From the NCBI GenBank assembly GCA_029556615.1, contig JAKQDD010000135.1, positions 1 through 44,010 of the forward strand: 44,010 nucleotides of DNA. Reading direction: 5' to 3'. Positions 8,950 to 17,288 of this stretch are shown in pieces. How positions within the stretch are numbered: position 1 is the stretch's first letter; the number at the start of each line of letters is the position of its first letter. Source of the DNA: Verrucomicrobiota bacterium (GTDB taxonomy: Bacteria > Verrucomicrobiota > Verrucomicrobiia > Limisphaerales > J093). The position numbers and the translations under genes are program-made. The notes beneath the pieces are model-generated. The model saw only the letters and a list, made by a program, of their open reading frames with translations, was not told where the DNA came from and ran no database searches.

Positions 8950-11061
8950 ATGACGGCTCTTAGCACTCTGCTGTTGGCGGCGGTGGTGTCCAGCGCGGGG
9001 CTGGCGGCGGCGGCGGTGGTCTTCCGCCACGGCGCCCCGGGGCGCCGGCTTTTCGCCGCGGGCATGGCCGTGCTCGCCATCGACCTCGCGTTCGCCGGAC
9101 TGAGCTTCGCCGCCGACACCCCGGTCGGGGTCCTGCGCTGGCAGTACCGGCGCCTGTGGGTGATGACCGTGCTGCCCGCCCTCTGGCTGTCGTTCAGCCT
9201 TTGTTATTCGAGGGGGAACTACCGGGAATTCCTCGACCGCTGGTGGATCGTGCTCTTCGCCAGCGTGGGCGTGCCGCTGACCGTGGCGGTCTGTTTCTCG
9301 GACGTCCTGATCGCCGGCGCTGCGCCGGCCGGGCCGGCCTTTCCCCGGGTGATCGAGTTTGGGTGGGCCGGCCGTTTGCTCCACGTCCTGGCGCTGTTGA
9401 TCACCGTGCTGACCCTGGTGAACCTCGAGCGAACGTTCCGCACGGCGGTTGGCACGATGCGCTGGCGGATCAAGTTCGTGATCGTGGGGCTTGCGGTGCT
9501 GCTGGGGGCGCGGTTGTACGTGGGCAGCCAGGCCTTCCTCTACTCGGCCGTCGAACCGGCGCACGCGGCGGTCGAGGCCGGCGCGGTGGTGGTGGCCAGC
9601 CTGCTGATCGGGCTGTCGGTGGCGCGGACGGGCCTGTTCGAAATCGACGTCTACCCGTCGCACACGGTCCTGCACAACTCGCTGACGCTCGTCCTGGCCG
9701 GCGTGTACCTGCTGGTCGTCGGCGCGATGGCGAAGGCGGTCGAGTGGATGGGCGGCGACACCGCGTTTCCGCTGAAGGCGGGCCTGGTGCTGGTGGCGTT
9801 GGTGGGGCTTTTTATCCTGCTGCTGTCGGATCGCGTCCGGCAGCGGACCCGGCGGTTTGTGAGCCGCCACTTCCAGCGGCCCCAGTACGACTATCGCCGG
9901 CTCTGGGGCGCCTTCACCGAGCGGACGGCATCGATCCTGGACACGACCGCGCTCTGCGGGGTGTTCGTGAAGCTGGTGTCCGAGACGTTCGAGGTCCTCT
10001 CGGTCTCGCTCTGGCTGACGGACGAGCAGCGGGCCACGCTCTCCCTGGGCGCCTCGACCGTTGTGCCCGCCGGCAAGGCGGACGACTTCGTGCCGGCCGA
10101 CGCCGCCGGCCTGCGGGCCGCGATCGAGGCGATCCGCGAGCGCCGGGCGCCCTTCAACCTCGAGCAGGTCCGGGACGGCTGGGTCGAGGCCCTGCGGCGG
10201 TGTCATCCGGATTACTTCGGGAAGGGCGGCGGCCGGCTTGGCGTGCCGCTGCACGCCGGCGGCAGCCTGCTGGGGATCCTCACCCTCGGCGACCGGGTCA
10301 GCGGCGTGCCGTTCTCGGTCGAGGACCTCGATCTGCTCCAGTGCATCGGCGATCAGGTGGCCGCTTCCCTGCTCACCCTCAGGCTGTCCGAGCGCTGCCT
10401 CCAGGCCAAGGAAATGGAGGCGTTCCAGACCATGTCCGCCTTCTTCGTCCACGACCTCAAGAACACCGCGTCGACTCTGTCCCTCATGCTGGGCAATCTG
10501 CCGGGGCACTTCGACGACCCGGCCTTCCGCGAGGACGCCTTCCGGGCCATCGCGAAGGCGGTCGAGCGGATCAACAGCCTGATCGATCGCCTGGGGCTCC
10601 TGCGGCAGGAGCTGAAGCTGAATCGGGCCGAGGCCGATTTGAACGAGCTGGTCCGACAAACCCTCGCCACGCTCGAACCGGCTCATCACTTGCCGCTGGA
10701 CGTCGCGCTGGGCGCGCTTCCGAGATTCCTGCTGGACGCGGTCCAGGTGCAGAATGTCCTGACGAATCTCCTGCTCAATGCCAAAGAAGCCTTGGGCCCG
10801 GACGGCCGGATCCGGGTGCAAACGACCCGGGACAACGGCTGGGCCGTCCTCGAGGTCAGCGACAACGGTTGCGGGATGACGCCCGAGTTCGTCAGTCGCA
10901 GCCTGTTCCGCCCGTTCCAGACAACCAAGAAACGCGGGATCGGCATCGGGATGTACCACAGCCGGATGATCGTCGAAGCCCACCGCGGCCGGATCGACGT
11001 CGCGACCGCCGTCGGCCAAGGGACCACCTTCCGCATTCTCCTTCCGCTCGCTCCGGGCTGA
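8950..11061 (+). CDS. prsK: PrsK membrane sensor histidine kinase
   Basis: The protein has 703 residues. The first 290 or so carry a run of hydrophobic segments (about eight helices), then a GAF-like domain around 320-475 (GRLGVPLHAGGSLLGILTLGD), then the kinase core: H-box FFVHDLKNTAS with His501, N-box NVLTNLLLNAKEA at about 602, DNGCGM at about 638 and a G2 box GIGIGMYHS. This order and the HDLKN variant are typical of the PEP-CTERM system kinase PrsK. ATG at 8950 is chosen over the TTG one codon earlier. It would phosphorylate PrsR, encoded 460 bases downstream. The membrane input domain suggests sensing of envelope or lipid state, which is an inference. Confidence 0.9.
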   Translation: MTALSTLLLAAVVSSAGLAAAAVVFRHGAPGRRLFAAGMAVLAIDLAFAGLSFAADTPVGVLRWQYRRLWVMTVLPALWLSFSLCYSRGNYREFLDRWWIVLFASVGVPLTVAVCFSDVLIAGAAPAGPAFPRVIEFGWAGRLLHVLALLITVLTLVNLERTFRTAVGTMRWRIKFVIVGLAVLLGARLYVGSQAFLYSAVEPAHAAVEAGAVVVASLLIGLSVARTGLFEIDVYPSHTVLHNSLTLVLAGVYLLVVGAMAKAVEWMGGDTAFPLKAGLVLVALVGLFILLLSDRVRQRTRRFVSRHFQRPQYDYRRLWGAFTERTASILDTTALCGVFVKLVSETFEVLSVSLWLTDEQRATLSLGASTVVPAGKADDFVPADAAGLRAAIEAIRERRAPFNLEQVRDGWVEALRRCHPDYFGKGGGRLGVPLHAGGSLLGILTLGDRVSGVPFSVEDLDLLQCIGDQVAASLLTLRLSERCLQAKEMEAFQTMSAFFVHDLKNTASTLSLMLGNLPGHFDDPAFREDAFRAIAKAVERINSLIDRLGLLRQELKLNRAEADLNELVRQTLATLEPAHHLPLDVALGALPRFLLDAVQVQNVLTNLLLNAKEALGPDGRIRVQTTRDNGWAVLEVSDNGCGMTPEFVSRSLFRPFQTTKKRGIGIGMYHSRMIVEAHRGRIDVATAVGQGTTFRILLPLAPG

Positions 11062-11521
11062 TTGCCCGCAACATCACCGGGGACACACAACGGCGACGCT
11101 TCCTGGCGGACGGCTCGAATCGCTGACCAGCGCCGAAGTCAGAAGACACCCCTCACCCTGTCCCTCTCCCCAACCCCTGGATGAGGACAAAGGATTAGGG
11201 CCCTGGGATTCCCTTGTCCTCCATTCCCTTGTCCTCCCGCCGCCCAACCTACGCTCCGCCCCGAATCGGTCAGGAACGTCCCCACTCTGTTGCCTGGAAA
11301 TCTCGCCAGCCGTGCGCGATTCTCGCTCATTGCACTGAACCCCATTCTCCCAGCGCCGTCTGGGAAAAGGCTCTCGTTCAAACTCATCGTATTACTGTGC
11401 AGTTCGCAGGATACGTGACACTGACCCATCACCCCGGCCCTCGCCCCATCCGATGGGGAGAGGGTGCCCGGAGGGCGGGTGAGGGGCATCCCACGGACTC
11501 CTCTGTAACGCTCCACCAACC
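11062..11521. other. prsK-prsR gap with a fold-back repeat
   Basis: No gene is supported. The segment at 11200-11345 contains ccttgtcct-type short repeats and sequence partly matching, in inverse orientation, the region at 24090-24195 (gtgcaatcggtgagaatcg against cgattctcgctcattgcac). Bases 11423-11493 form a fold-back (ccctcgccccatccgatggg / gggcgggtgagggg arms) immediately before prsR. If prsR is cotranscribed with prsK, the mRNA carries this structure in its leader. Confidence 0.5.
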
Positions 11522-12901
11522 ATGAAACCCCTGCTGCTGATCGTTGACGACGACGAAGAGCTCCGCTCGATGATGAAGTGGTCGTTGGCCGACGACTACG
11601 ACCTGCTCCTGGCCGGGGACCGGCCCGGCGCGCTCGAGATCTTCCAGGCTCATCACCCGATGATCACCATGCTCGACCTGGGCCTACCCCCCTCGCCCAA
11701 CGAGCCCGTCGAGGGCCTCGCCGCCCTCGGCGAGATCCTCGCCTGCGACAGCCTCGCCAAGGTGATCGTCGTCAGCGGCCAGGGCGAACGCGCCAATGCC
11801 ATCCGCGCCGTCGGCGAAGGCGCCTACGACTTTGTCTGCAAGCCGGTCCAGATCGACGAGCTGAAGCTGATCCTCAAGCGCGGCGCCCACGTCGCCCAGC
11901 TCGAACGCGAGTACCGCCAGATGCGGCAGGTCTGCCAGGAGGGCCACTTCGAGGGCATGCTCGGCACCAGCCCGCGCATGGCCGAGGTCTTCAGCACCGT
12001 CCGCAAGGTCGCCACCAGCAACGCACCCGTCCTCATCCTCGGCGAGAGCGGCACCGGCAAGGAAATGGTCGCGCTCGCCATCCACCGGCGCAGCGCCCGC
12101 AGCCAGGGCCCCTTCGTCGCCATCAACTGCGGCGCGATCCCGGAAAACCTGCTCGAAAGCGAGCTCTTCGGCCACGAGAAAGGATCGTTCACGGGCGCTC
12201 ATATGCAGCGCCAGGGCCGGGTCGAAATGGCCGCCGGCGGCACGCTCTTCCTGGATGAGATCGGCGAATTGCCGTCCTCGTTGCAGGTCAAGATCCTCCG
12301 GTTCCTCCAGGATGGCACCATCGAACGGGTCGGCGGCCGCAAGCTGATTCAGGGCGACGCCCGGATCATCGCGGCGACCAACCTCGATTTGAAGCAGATG
12401 CTTTCCCAGGGCAAGTTCCGCGAGGACCTCTACTACCGGCTGGCGGTCGTCGTGGTCCGCATGCCGCCGCTGCGGGAGCGACAGAACGACATCGCGCTGC
12501 TCGCCCAGGCGTTCCTGGCCCGCTTTGCCGACCAGGGACCCAGCCGCACCCGCGGTCTGCGGTTCCATCCGGAGGCGATGGGCGCCCTGCTCCGACACGA
12601 GTGGCCCGGCAACGTCCGCGAGCTCGAGAATTGTGTCAAACGGGCCGTCATCATGGCCGAAGGCCGCTGGATCACGCCCCAGGACCTCGAGCTCGCCACC
12701 AGCCCGCAGGAACCCCACCCCGTCAGCCTCAGGGAAGCCCGCGAATCGGTCGAGCGCGACGTCATCCAGCGCGCCCTGCTCAAGCACCGGGGCAAGATCG
12801 CGCCCGCCGCCGCCGAGCTCGGCATCAGCCGCCCGACCTTCTACGAGCTCATGGACAAGCTCGGCCTGAAACGCGAGGACCGGACGCCCGCCCCTGACTA
12901 A
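11522..12901 (+). CDS. prsR: PrsR sigma-54-dependent response regulator
   Basis: The protein has 459 residues in three domains. Receiver: acidic pocket VDDDEE at 8-13, phosphorylation site Asp52 in MLDLGLPP, and Lys107 in VCKPVQ. AAA+ domain: Walker A GESGTGKE at 174-181, the sigma-54 contact loop GSFTGA at 221-226, and GGTLFLDEIGE. C-terminal Fis-type helix-turn-helix: APAAAELGISRPTFYELMDK. It matches the PEP-CTERM-box response regulator PrsR and should activate sigma-54 promoters when phosphorylated by PrsK. Seven -24/-12 elements in this window (13957, 16142, 17232, 19090, 22903, 27864, 33523) are its likely targets. The stop is followed directly by an R1 repeat. Confidence 0.93.
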   Translation: MKPLLLIVDDDEELRSMMKWSLADDYDLLLAGDRPGALEIFQAHHPMITMLDLGLPPSPNEPVEGLAALGEILACDSLAKVIVVSGQGERANAIRAVGEGAYDFVCKPVQIDELKLILKRGAHVAQLEREYRQMRQVCQEGHFEGMLGTSPRMAEVFSTVRKVATSNAPVLILGESGTGKEMVALAIHRRSARSQGPFVAINCGAIPENLLESELFGHEKGSFTGAHMQRQGRVEMAAGGTLFLDEIGELPSSLQVKILRFLQDGTIERVGGRKLIQGDARIIAATNLDLKQMLSQGKFREDLYYRLAVVVVRMPPLRERQNDIALLAQAFLARFADQGPSRTRGLRFHPEAMGALLRHEWPGNVRELENCVKRAVIMAEGRWITPQDLELATSPQEPHPVSLREARESVERDVIQRALLKHRGKIAPAAAELGISRPTFYELMDKLGLKREDRTPAPD

Positions 12902-13640
12902 AACGCCTTTGCGCTGACTGCCCGGAAAGAAACGCAAAGGCTCGAAGACGCCAAGGCGCCAAGGAAAGAGGAAAGGCATCCCCGCCGTCCTTTGTCCTCT
13001 GTCGTCTGTCCTCTGTCCCCCCCCCATCTGCGGGGATCTGCGGAGATCTGTGGGCGACTCCCCTCGTTCCGGATTGCCCACAGATCTGCACAGATCGACA
13101 CAGATCAGAGGCGGCGCGCAGTGTCATCGGTCCCTGCTTTGCGCCATTGCGCCCTTGCGCCTTTGCGTTGACTGTCCTCGCCCGGAAGGAAACGCAAAGG
13201 CTCAAAGACGCCAAGGCCTAGGGGAATCTGCTTTGCGTTAGCGCCTTTGCGTTGACTGCCTGGCCCGGAAGGGAAACGCAAAGGCTCGAAGACGCCAAGG
13301 CGCCAAGGAGAGGTGAAATGTGTTCCCTTCTCTTCCGCGTATTCCGCGTATTCCGCGGTTGACCCTCTGGGCAGTCACCGTTCCCGTGTCGCTGGACAGC
13401 TTCCGATACGAACCGCGGACCACGCGAACCACGCGGAAACCGAATCGGGCGGTCTGCCCACAGATCCGCACAGATCGACACAGATGGGAGACGGTCGTCT
13501 GTCCTCTGCCCTCTGTCGTCGGTCCTCGGTCGTCTGATCTCTGTCCTCTGACCTCTGACCTCTGGCTCCCCGCTCCCCGCTCCCTGCTCCCTGCTCCCTG
13601 CTCCCTGCCCTCTGCGGTGATCGGCGATGATCTGTGGGCG
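12902..13640. repeat. Repeat block after prsR
   Basis: The block starts at the prsR stop. R1 elements: 12903-12975, 13130-13225 and 13226-13310. Heptamers: 12985-13018 and 13490-13615. R4 palindrome: 13024-13105. A fold-back at 13322-13440 has arms of ttccgcgta units and of accacgcgaaccacgcgg units. A stretch of about 155 bases (13284-13441) recurs almost unchanged at 31380-31522. No coding frame here has any recognisable motif. Confidence 0.8.
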
Positions 13641-13660
13641 TGGGCAAACCTGTTTCCTGA

Positions 13661-13699
13661 CCGGCGCTTGACTTCCCGTCAAGCGCCGGTTTGCGTTTT
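13661..13699 (+). terminator. Strong hairpin followed by T-rich run
   Basis: ccggcgcttgac (13661-13672) pairs perfectly with gtcaagcgccgg (13678-13689) over a 5-base loop, followed by tttgcgtttt. It resembles an intrinsic terminator. The sequence from the descending arm onward resembles the second terminator at 14132, so the two may be copies of one element. Confidence 0.6.
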
Positions 13700-13956
13700 G
13701 GGGGCCGCTGTAAGACCTGGGATAAGCCGGTCGGCACGGGTTACACGCACCGGCGGTGGACACCATGGTCGCTGGCGTCCGCATCCCGCTTGGGGATTCT
13801 CGATGCAGCTCGAGCAGGCTCGCGTCTCGGGTTGTAGCCTGGAGTTACACAAGCGGCGAGGACCGAGCTTCTCCGGACCACGAACGCGATTTGTGACGAC
13901 GCTTTACCCGTTGATTATCAGCACCCTGCGCATCACGGCGCCCAATGGCGCCGCGG

Positions 13957-13973
13957 CTGGCACCCTGCCTGCT
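13957..13973 (+). promoter_or_regulatory. Sigma-54 -24/-12 promoter without an adjacent gene
   Basis: CTGGCACCCTGCCTGCT has GG and GC separated by exactly ten bases, with TGGCAC and TGC elements matching the sigma-54 consensus. Transcription would begin near 13984. No convincing coding frame follows before the terminator at 14132-14171. Confidence 0.65.
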
Positions 13974-13983
13974 ACTAAAGTGT

Positions 13984-14171
13984 TAGTTAGGGTTGGGCAA
14001 ACCGTTGGGGTCGCCATAGCCGGCGGCAAGAGAGGATATCTATCCCCGGTTTGCATGTAACACTTTGACCGGTCGGGTGCCTACGGCTCAATCGAGGCTG
14101 TACACCTTCGAAACCGCTGCCCGATCGGTCGGCCCGGCGCTTGATCCACCGTCGAGCGCCGGGCGCTTTTT
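13984..14171 (+). ncRNA. Candidate sigma-54-driven small RNA (about 190 nt)
   Basis: This is defined only by its ends: the predicted start of the sigma-54 promoter at 13957 and the terminator hairpin at 14132-14171. Open frames inside are short and lack a sorting signal or signal peptide. An alternative is the scar of a deleted sorting-signal gene that kept its promoter and terminator. Confidence 0.3.
14132..14171 (+). terminator. Intrinsic terminator
   Basis: gcccggcgcttga (14132-14144) pairs with tcgagcgccgggc (14152-14164) with one wobble, loop of 7, followed by gcttttt. It is well placed to end a transcript from the promoter at 13957. Confidence 0.7.
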
Positions 14172-14214
14172 GGGGGGCCGTGACTGAAGGCAACCGCGGA
14201 TTGGGGGTCCCCAT

Positions 14215-14400
14215 CGGAACCCTGCGATCGAGACGGGAAGGGTGACTGCCCAGAGGGTCAACCGCGGACGACGCGGATCACGCGGAAACCCGGATTGGTC
14301 CATCCGTGTCATCCGTGCCATCCGTGGTCTTGGAGCCTGTCCAGAGGGTTGAACCACGGATTACTCGGATACCACGGATACAGAGGGGGGCGCCCGCAGA
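14215..14400. repeat. Fold-back repeats (period-9 arms)
   Basis: Bases 14225-14292 carry the inverse of the ccctctgggcagtcacc / accacgcgg sequence also found at 13365-13440 and 31446-31522. Bases 14300-14385 form a second fold-back (atccgtgtcatccgtgccatcc opposed to accacggattactcggatacc), the same family as 1921-1990. No gene is present. Confidence 0.65.
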
Positions 14401-14446
14401 TTTGAAGAGTGAGGGGTTCTGCGCAACGACAATTAATTCCTTGCCG

Positions 14447-14662
14447 CTATCCACCTGGCCTCGAGGGCGCGCGCGCCTTTCGGCGCCGGGGGGGGGCCAC
14501 CAACGGGTGGCCGGAGAGCCGCTCGCGCTTGCGTGTCTCGGCGAACAGGCGCTTCACGTCGTGGCCGTAGGCGGCCGACAGGGAGTCCTTAATCCGCCAG
14601 ATTTCCTCGAGCACCACGTCGCCTGTTGGCTTGGCGCTGCGGGTTTCAGTCGTTGTCGTCAT
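14447..14662 (-). CDS. Small protein paired with a PIN gene (possible antitoxin remnant)
   Basis: From the ATG at 14662 the product is about 71 residues: MTTTTETRSAKPTGDVVLEEI, then WRIKDSLSAAYGHDVKRLFAE. The EIWRIKDxLxxxYGHDVxxL pattern is common in short proteins encoded next to PIN-domain genes in PVC bacteria. Here it overlaps the 3' end of the broken PIN gene by 17 bases. Its last 20 or so residues (PPRRRKARAPSRPGG) are basic, proline-rich and probably derived from degenerate DNA. With its partner dead, it may be non-functional. Confidence 0.5.
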   Translation of the reverse strand: MTTTTETRSAKPTGDVVLEEIWRIKDSLSAAYGHDVKRLFAETRKRERLSGHPLVAPPRRRKARAPSRPGG

Positions 14663-14891
14663 TTGCGTTGTCCAGCGGCTCTTCCGGCGTGCCAATCACC
14701 GGCAGCGTGAAACCGGCGGCTTCACCGGCGGCAATTTCGTCGAGAACCACTTGCGACGTGAAGAGCTCGTGCTGCCCGCGCTTCAGGTCCCACCAGTCGC
14801 GGGTCAGTTGCTGGCGGGCGGCCTGCAGGAGGTCGCGCGCGGGGCGAGCGACCACGTAACTGGGAATCGTGCTTTCGACTTAGATGCGCAT
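14646..14891 (-). pseudogene. PIN-domain toxin gene, nonsense and deletion
   Basis: The reading frame begins ATG CGC ATC at 14891, is stopped by TAA at codon 4, and continues in the same frame as VESTIPSYVVARPARDLL, then QLTRDWWDLKRGQHELFTSQVV and LDEIAAGEA. Intact relatives usually begin MRIYVESTIPSY, so a single base change converting Tyr to stop explains the TAA. After GEA the sequence jumps to GFTLPVIGTPEE, which resembles the extreme C-terminus of this PIN family, so about half of the domain with the later acidic residues has been lost in frame. Both lesions point to a dead VapC-like gene. Expected family length is about 150 residues; about 81 codons remain. Confidence 0.75.
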
Positions 14892-15361
14892 AGGGCTCGC
14901 GGAGCGTCAGTAACCGATCAGCAACGAGCCTCGGCGAGGCCGGCGGCTTCCCGTGCCATTACATCGTGCCTGCCCATCGCGGTCCTTTATCGCCGCTCCG
15001 TGGCTTGCCGTAAGGCCCGAAGGCGCTCGTGGATGGGATCGTGCGAAGGCAATGCGGGCGCATCCAGATCGTTGACTGGCCGCGACGGAGTCTCGTGACA
15101 AACGCTCTTGGCTTGCAGTCCGTCGCCATTCCTTTGTCCTCGGTTCGGACAAGGGAGTTTAGGACGAAGGAATCAGGCAGATCCGGACCGGTCGATTCGC
15201 ATGTGAAGAACCCCGATTTCAGCATTTCAGGATTTCAGCGTTTCAGCTTTTGCCTCCCGTCCCCCGTCCCCTGTCTCCTGTCCCCTGTCTCCTGTCCCCG
15301 GTCCCCGGTCCTCCGCCCTTCCCGCTTCGCCCTTGCCCCTTGCCGCGCCCCGGAAAAGCAA
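14892..15361. other. Degenerate region, no intact gene
   Basis: On the minus strand, fragments such as LPSHDPIHERLRALRQATERR (ending near 14992) and MGRHDVMAREAAGLAEARC look like the remains of small genes, but no frame holds together. Bases 15229-15310 (tttcagcgtttcagctttt then ctgtccc heptamers) are an inverse copy of 25361-25425. Confidence 0.35.
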
Positions 15362-15387
15362 AGGAGCAGGCCCGGAAGCCTGCTCCT
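15362..15387 (-). terminator. Terminator of the gene at 15422
   Basis: A perfect 10-bp stem, aggagcaggc (15362-15371) with gcctgctcct (15378-15387), has a 6-base loop. Read on the minus strand it is followed by ttgctttt, as in an intrinsic terminator, about 35 bases after the stop codon. Confidence 0.75.
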
Positions 15388-15421
15388 CGCGGAAGTCCGG
15401 TCGTTCGCTCGCCGGCCGCGG

Positions 15422-16066
15422 CTACTTCAACATCCGACGCACGCCGCCCAAGCCCACCAAGCCCAGCCCGAGCAGCATGGCCGTCAGGCCGCCGTCGGCG
15501 ACTCGGTTGTACTTGAAGTCATCCATCAACCAAGGGTGGTTGACGCCATCGCTGACAACAACTTTGTCAACTGCTCCCAAACTTGTTCCATCAAGATAGG
15601 TCCACGCCGTACTTGACAGGTTGATCGTTACCGTGCCTTTGGTCACATCGTTCAGAAACCCTTCCACAGTCACGGAGGTCGCACCAGCGGGATCTGAGTT
15701 GGGCCAAGACAGGAAATACGCTCCTTCGAAGATCCAGGGGTCTTCCGCAACCCAAAGAGACTGAGCCCATCCTGCAGTTCCCCCGTTGTAAGCCGCTTGG
15801 TCTTCGGAGACTGCGTGGACGGCGGATTTGTAGTAGGATCTCCACCAGTCGTTCATTTTGATGACCTCCCAGCGATCCCCAGTAGCGCCCGTCTGCCAAC
15901 TCAGACCGCCTTCTTTCATAGGCATTGGGTCCCACCACGTGCCACCGAAGGCCTGGCTGAGTGCAATCCCATCGAATCCGATGGTGACGGTTGCCGCGTG
16001 ACCCTGTGTGGCAAGCCCCAGTGCCAGCAACGCTCCCGCGATTGTCGCGGTGATGAATCTCTTCAT
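15422..16066 (-). CDS. Exported protein with VADGG-type sorting signal
   Basis: The product has 214 residues. ATG at 16066 is chosen because it gives a clean signal peptide (MKRFITATIAGALLALGLA, cleavage after QGHA) and is preceded by aaaggaa. The mature part is beta-rich and Trp-rich (GGTWWDPMP, MNDWWRSYY) with no known catalytic motif. The C-terminus has the sorting architecture: VADGG at about 189, a hydrophobic helix, then VRRMLK. It is a probable substrate of the exosortase at 3057. A sigma-54 promoter lies at 16126-16142 and a terminator at 15362-15387, so it is a single-gene unit. Function unknown; a surface or matrix role is inferred. Confidence 0.85.
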   Translation of the reverse strand: MKRFITATIAGALLALGLATQGHAATVTIGFDGIALSQAFGGTWWDPMPMKEGGLSWQTGATGDRWEVIKMNDWWRSYYKSAVHAVSEDQAAYNGGTAGWAQSLWVAEDPWIFEGAYFLSWPNSDPAGATSVTVEGFLNDVTKGTVTINLSSTAWTYLDGTSLGAVDKVVVSDGVNHPWLMDDFKYNRVADGGLTAMLLGLGLVGLGGVRRMLK

Positions 16067-16125
16067 GTTGATTTCCTTTTGTTGTCCAACCATCCTGTCT
16101 CTTGTCCTGTCTCAGTCAGAGTTTA

Positions 16126-16142
16126 AGCAGGTCGTGTGCCAC
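16126..16142 (-). promoter_or_regulatory. Sigma-54 promoter of the gene at 15422
   Basis: Read on the minus strand: GTGGCACACGACCTGCT, with GG-N10-GC spacing, an intact TGGCAC and TGCT. The predicted start is near 16115, about 50 bases before the ATG at 16066. A second tggcacacgac copy starts just upstream (near 16177) but lacks a correctly spaced GC. Confidence 0.75.
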
Positions 16143-16231
16143 GCACGCCTGATGATCAGTCGTGTGCCAACGTAAAGTGCATGCAATCAACATGTTATAC
16201 GTCTGAATGCATGGGGCAGGCCAACCGGACT

Positions 16232-16266
16232 CGGAGCGTTACGGCGCGAAACCGTAAGCTGCTCCG
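16232..16266. other. Hairpin of unknown role
   Basis: cggagcgttacgg is opposed to ccgtaagctgctccg with one bulged base, around the loop cgcgaaa. It lies upstream of the promoter at 16142 in otherwise featureless sequence (16180-16500), where no gene was identified. Confidence 0.45.
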
Positions 16267-16506
16267 ACGTCTTCAAGCCGCGCCAGGCGCGAGGGCGCAA
16301 AGCCAGAAGAGGTGCGGCCTGCGTTCAGCAGCCAGCCCCCCCCAATCTGTGTTCCGTAGTGAATCTGCGAGGAACCCCTGATGGCAACCGGATGGAGATG
16401 CCTCTTCTTCGTGTCTCGTTGATTGCGTTCAGCCCGCCTGTTCGAGCTCCCCTTTGCCCTGCCCGAGCTTCCCTCCCCGAGCATTAAACCCTCCATGCCG
16501 TAGGAC

Positions 16507-17095
16507 TTGTGGGGGATCAAATCGACACCGAAGGAGAGGAGAGGCCGTCATCCCCGCTGTCCTCCATCATCTGTCGTCTGTCCTCTGTCCCCCTTAGCGC
16601 CCTGGCGCCGTTGCGCCGTTGCGTTGACTCCCCTCGCCCGGAAGGGAACGCAAAGGCGCGAAGGCGCCAAGGCGCCAAGGAAAGAGGAAGAGAGAGTTCC
16701 CTTCTCTTCCGCGTAATCCGCGTATTCCGCGGTTTGTCTCTGATGACTGTTCAAGAGGGGTAACCGCGGACCACGGGGATGGCCGCAACAAGGCGCAGAA
16801 CGCGCAAAAAGGAAACAGGTCAGACCGCCCACAGATCCGCACAGATCGACACAGATCAGAGGCTGACCTCTGACCTCTGACCTCTGTCGTCTGTCCCCCT
16901 TTGCGCCCTTGCGCCCTTGAGCCTTTGCGTTGACTCCCCCCACCCGGAAGGGAACGCAAAGGCGCGAAGACGCCAAGGCGCCAGGGGAATCTGCTTTGCG
17001 TTAGCGTCTTTGCGTTGACTACCCTCGCCCGGAAGGAAACGTAAGGCTCTAAGGACCAAGGGCGGAGGAGAGACCCTCTGCGGCGTCCGCAGGGA
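16507..17095. repeat. Fold-back repeat block
   Basis: Components: heptamers 16552-16590; R1 16595-16690; a ttccgcgta / accacg fold-back 16697-16775 with the loop gatgactgttcaagagg shared with 8098-8114; aaggcgcagaacgcgcaaa 16790-16812; half of an R4 element 16825-16860; heptamers 16860-16893; R1 units 16895-16985 and 16987-17060. No gene was seen. Confidence 0.75.
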
Positions 17096-17231
17096 AGAGG
17101 TCGACATGTCGGCACACTTTGCACTCTTGTGGTGGCGACGGGGACTCTCTCCAGGACCGTCCAGGAGACGAACTTGCCTAAGTCACATTCCTCGAACATG
17201 TTATGTTCTTGTCCGAGGATCTCGGGAACGA

Positions 17232-17248
17232 TTGGTATGCTCCTTGCG
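17232..17248 (+). promoter_or_regulatory. Sigma-54 promoter of the gene at 17289
   Basis: TTGGTATGCTCCTTGCG has GG-N10-GC spacing and a perfect TTGC -12 element; the -24 element is TGGTAT. The predicted start near 17259 leaves a 30-base leader. Confidence 0.7.
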
Positions 17249-17288
17249 CGACAGCGCGAGAAGGCACTGATACTCAAGCAACAAACCT

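Noticed and set aside
8515..11019. A minus-strand open frame of 834 codons across prsK
   Set aside because: It is the shadow of the kinase gene, which shows all kinase motifs in order on the plus strand.
14907..15152. Minus-strand gene fragments (LPSHDPIHERLRALRQ; MGRHDVMAREAAGLAEARC)
   Set aside because: They lie in different frames with stops between them. They may be toxin-antitoxin debris, but cannot be called as a gene.
17107..17125. Second sigma-54 site upstream of 17289 (cggcacactttgc)
   Set aside because: The GG to GC distance is 8 bases, not 10. The site at 17232 has correct spacing and is closer to the gene.
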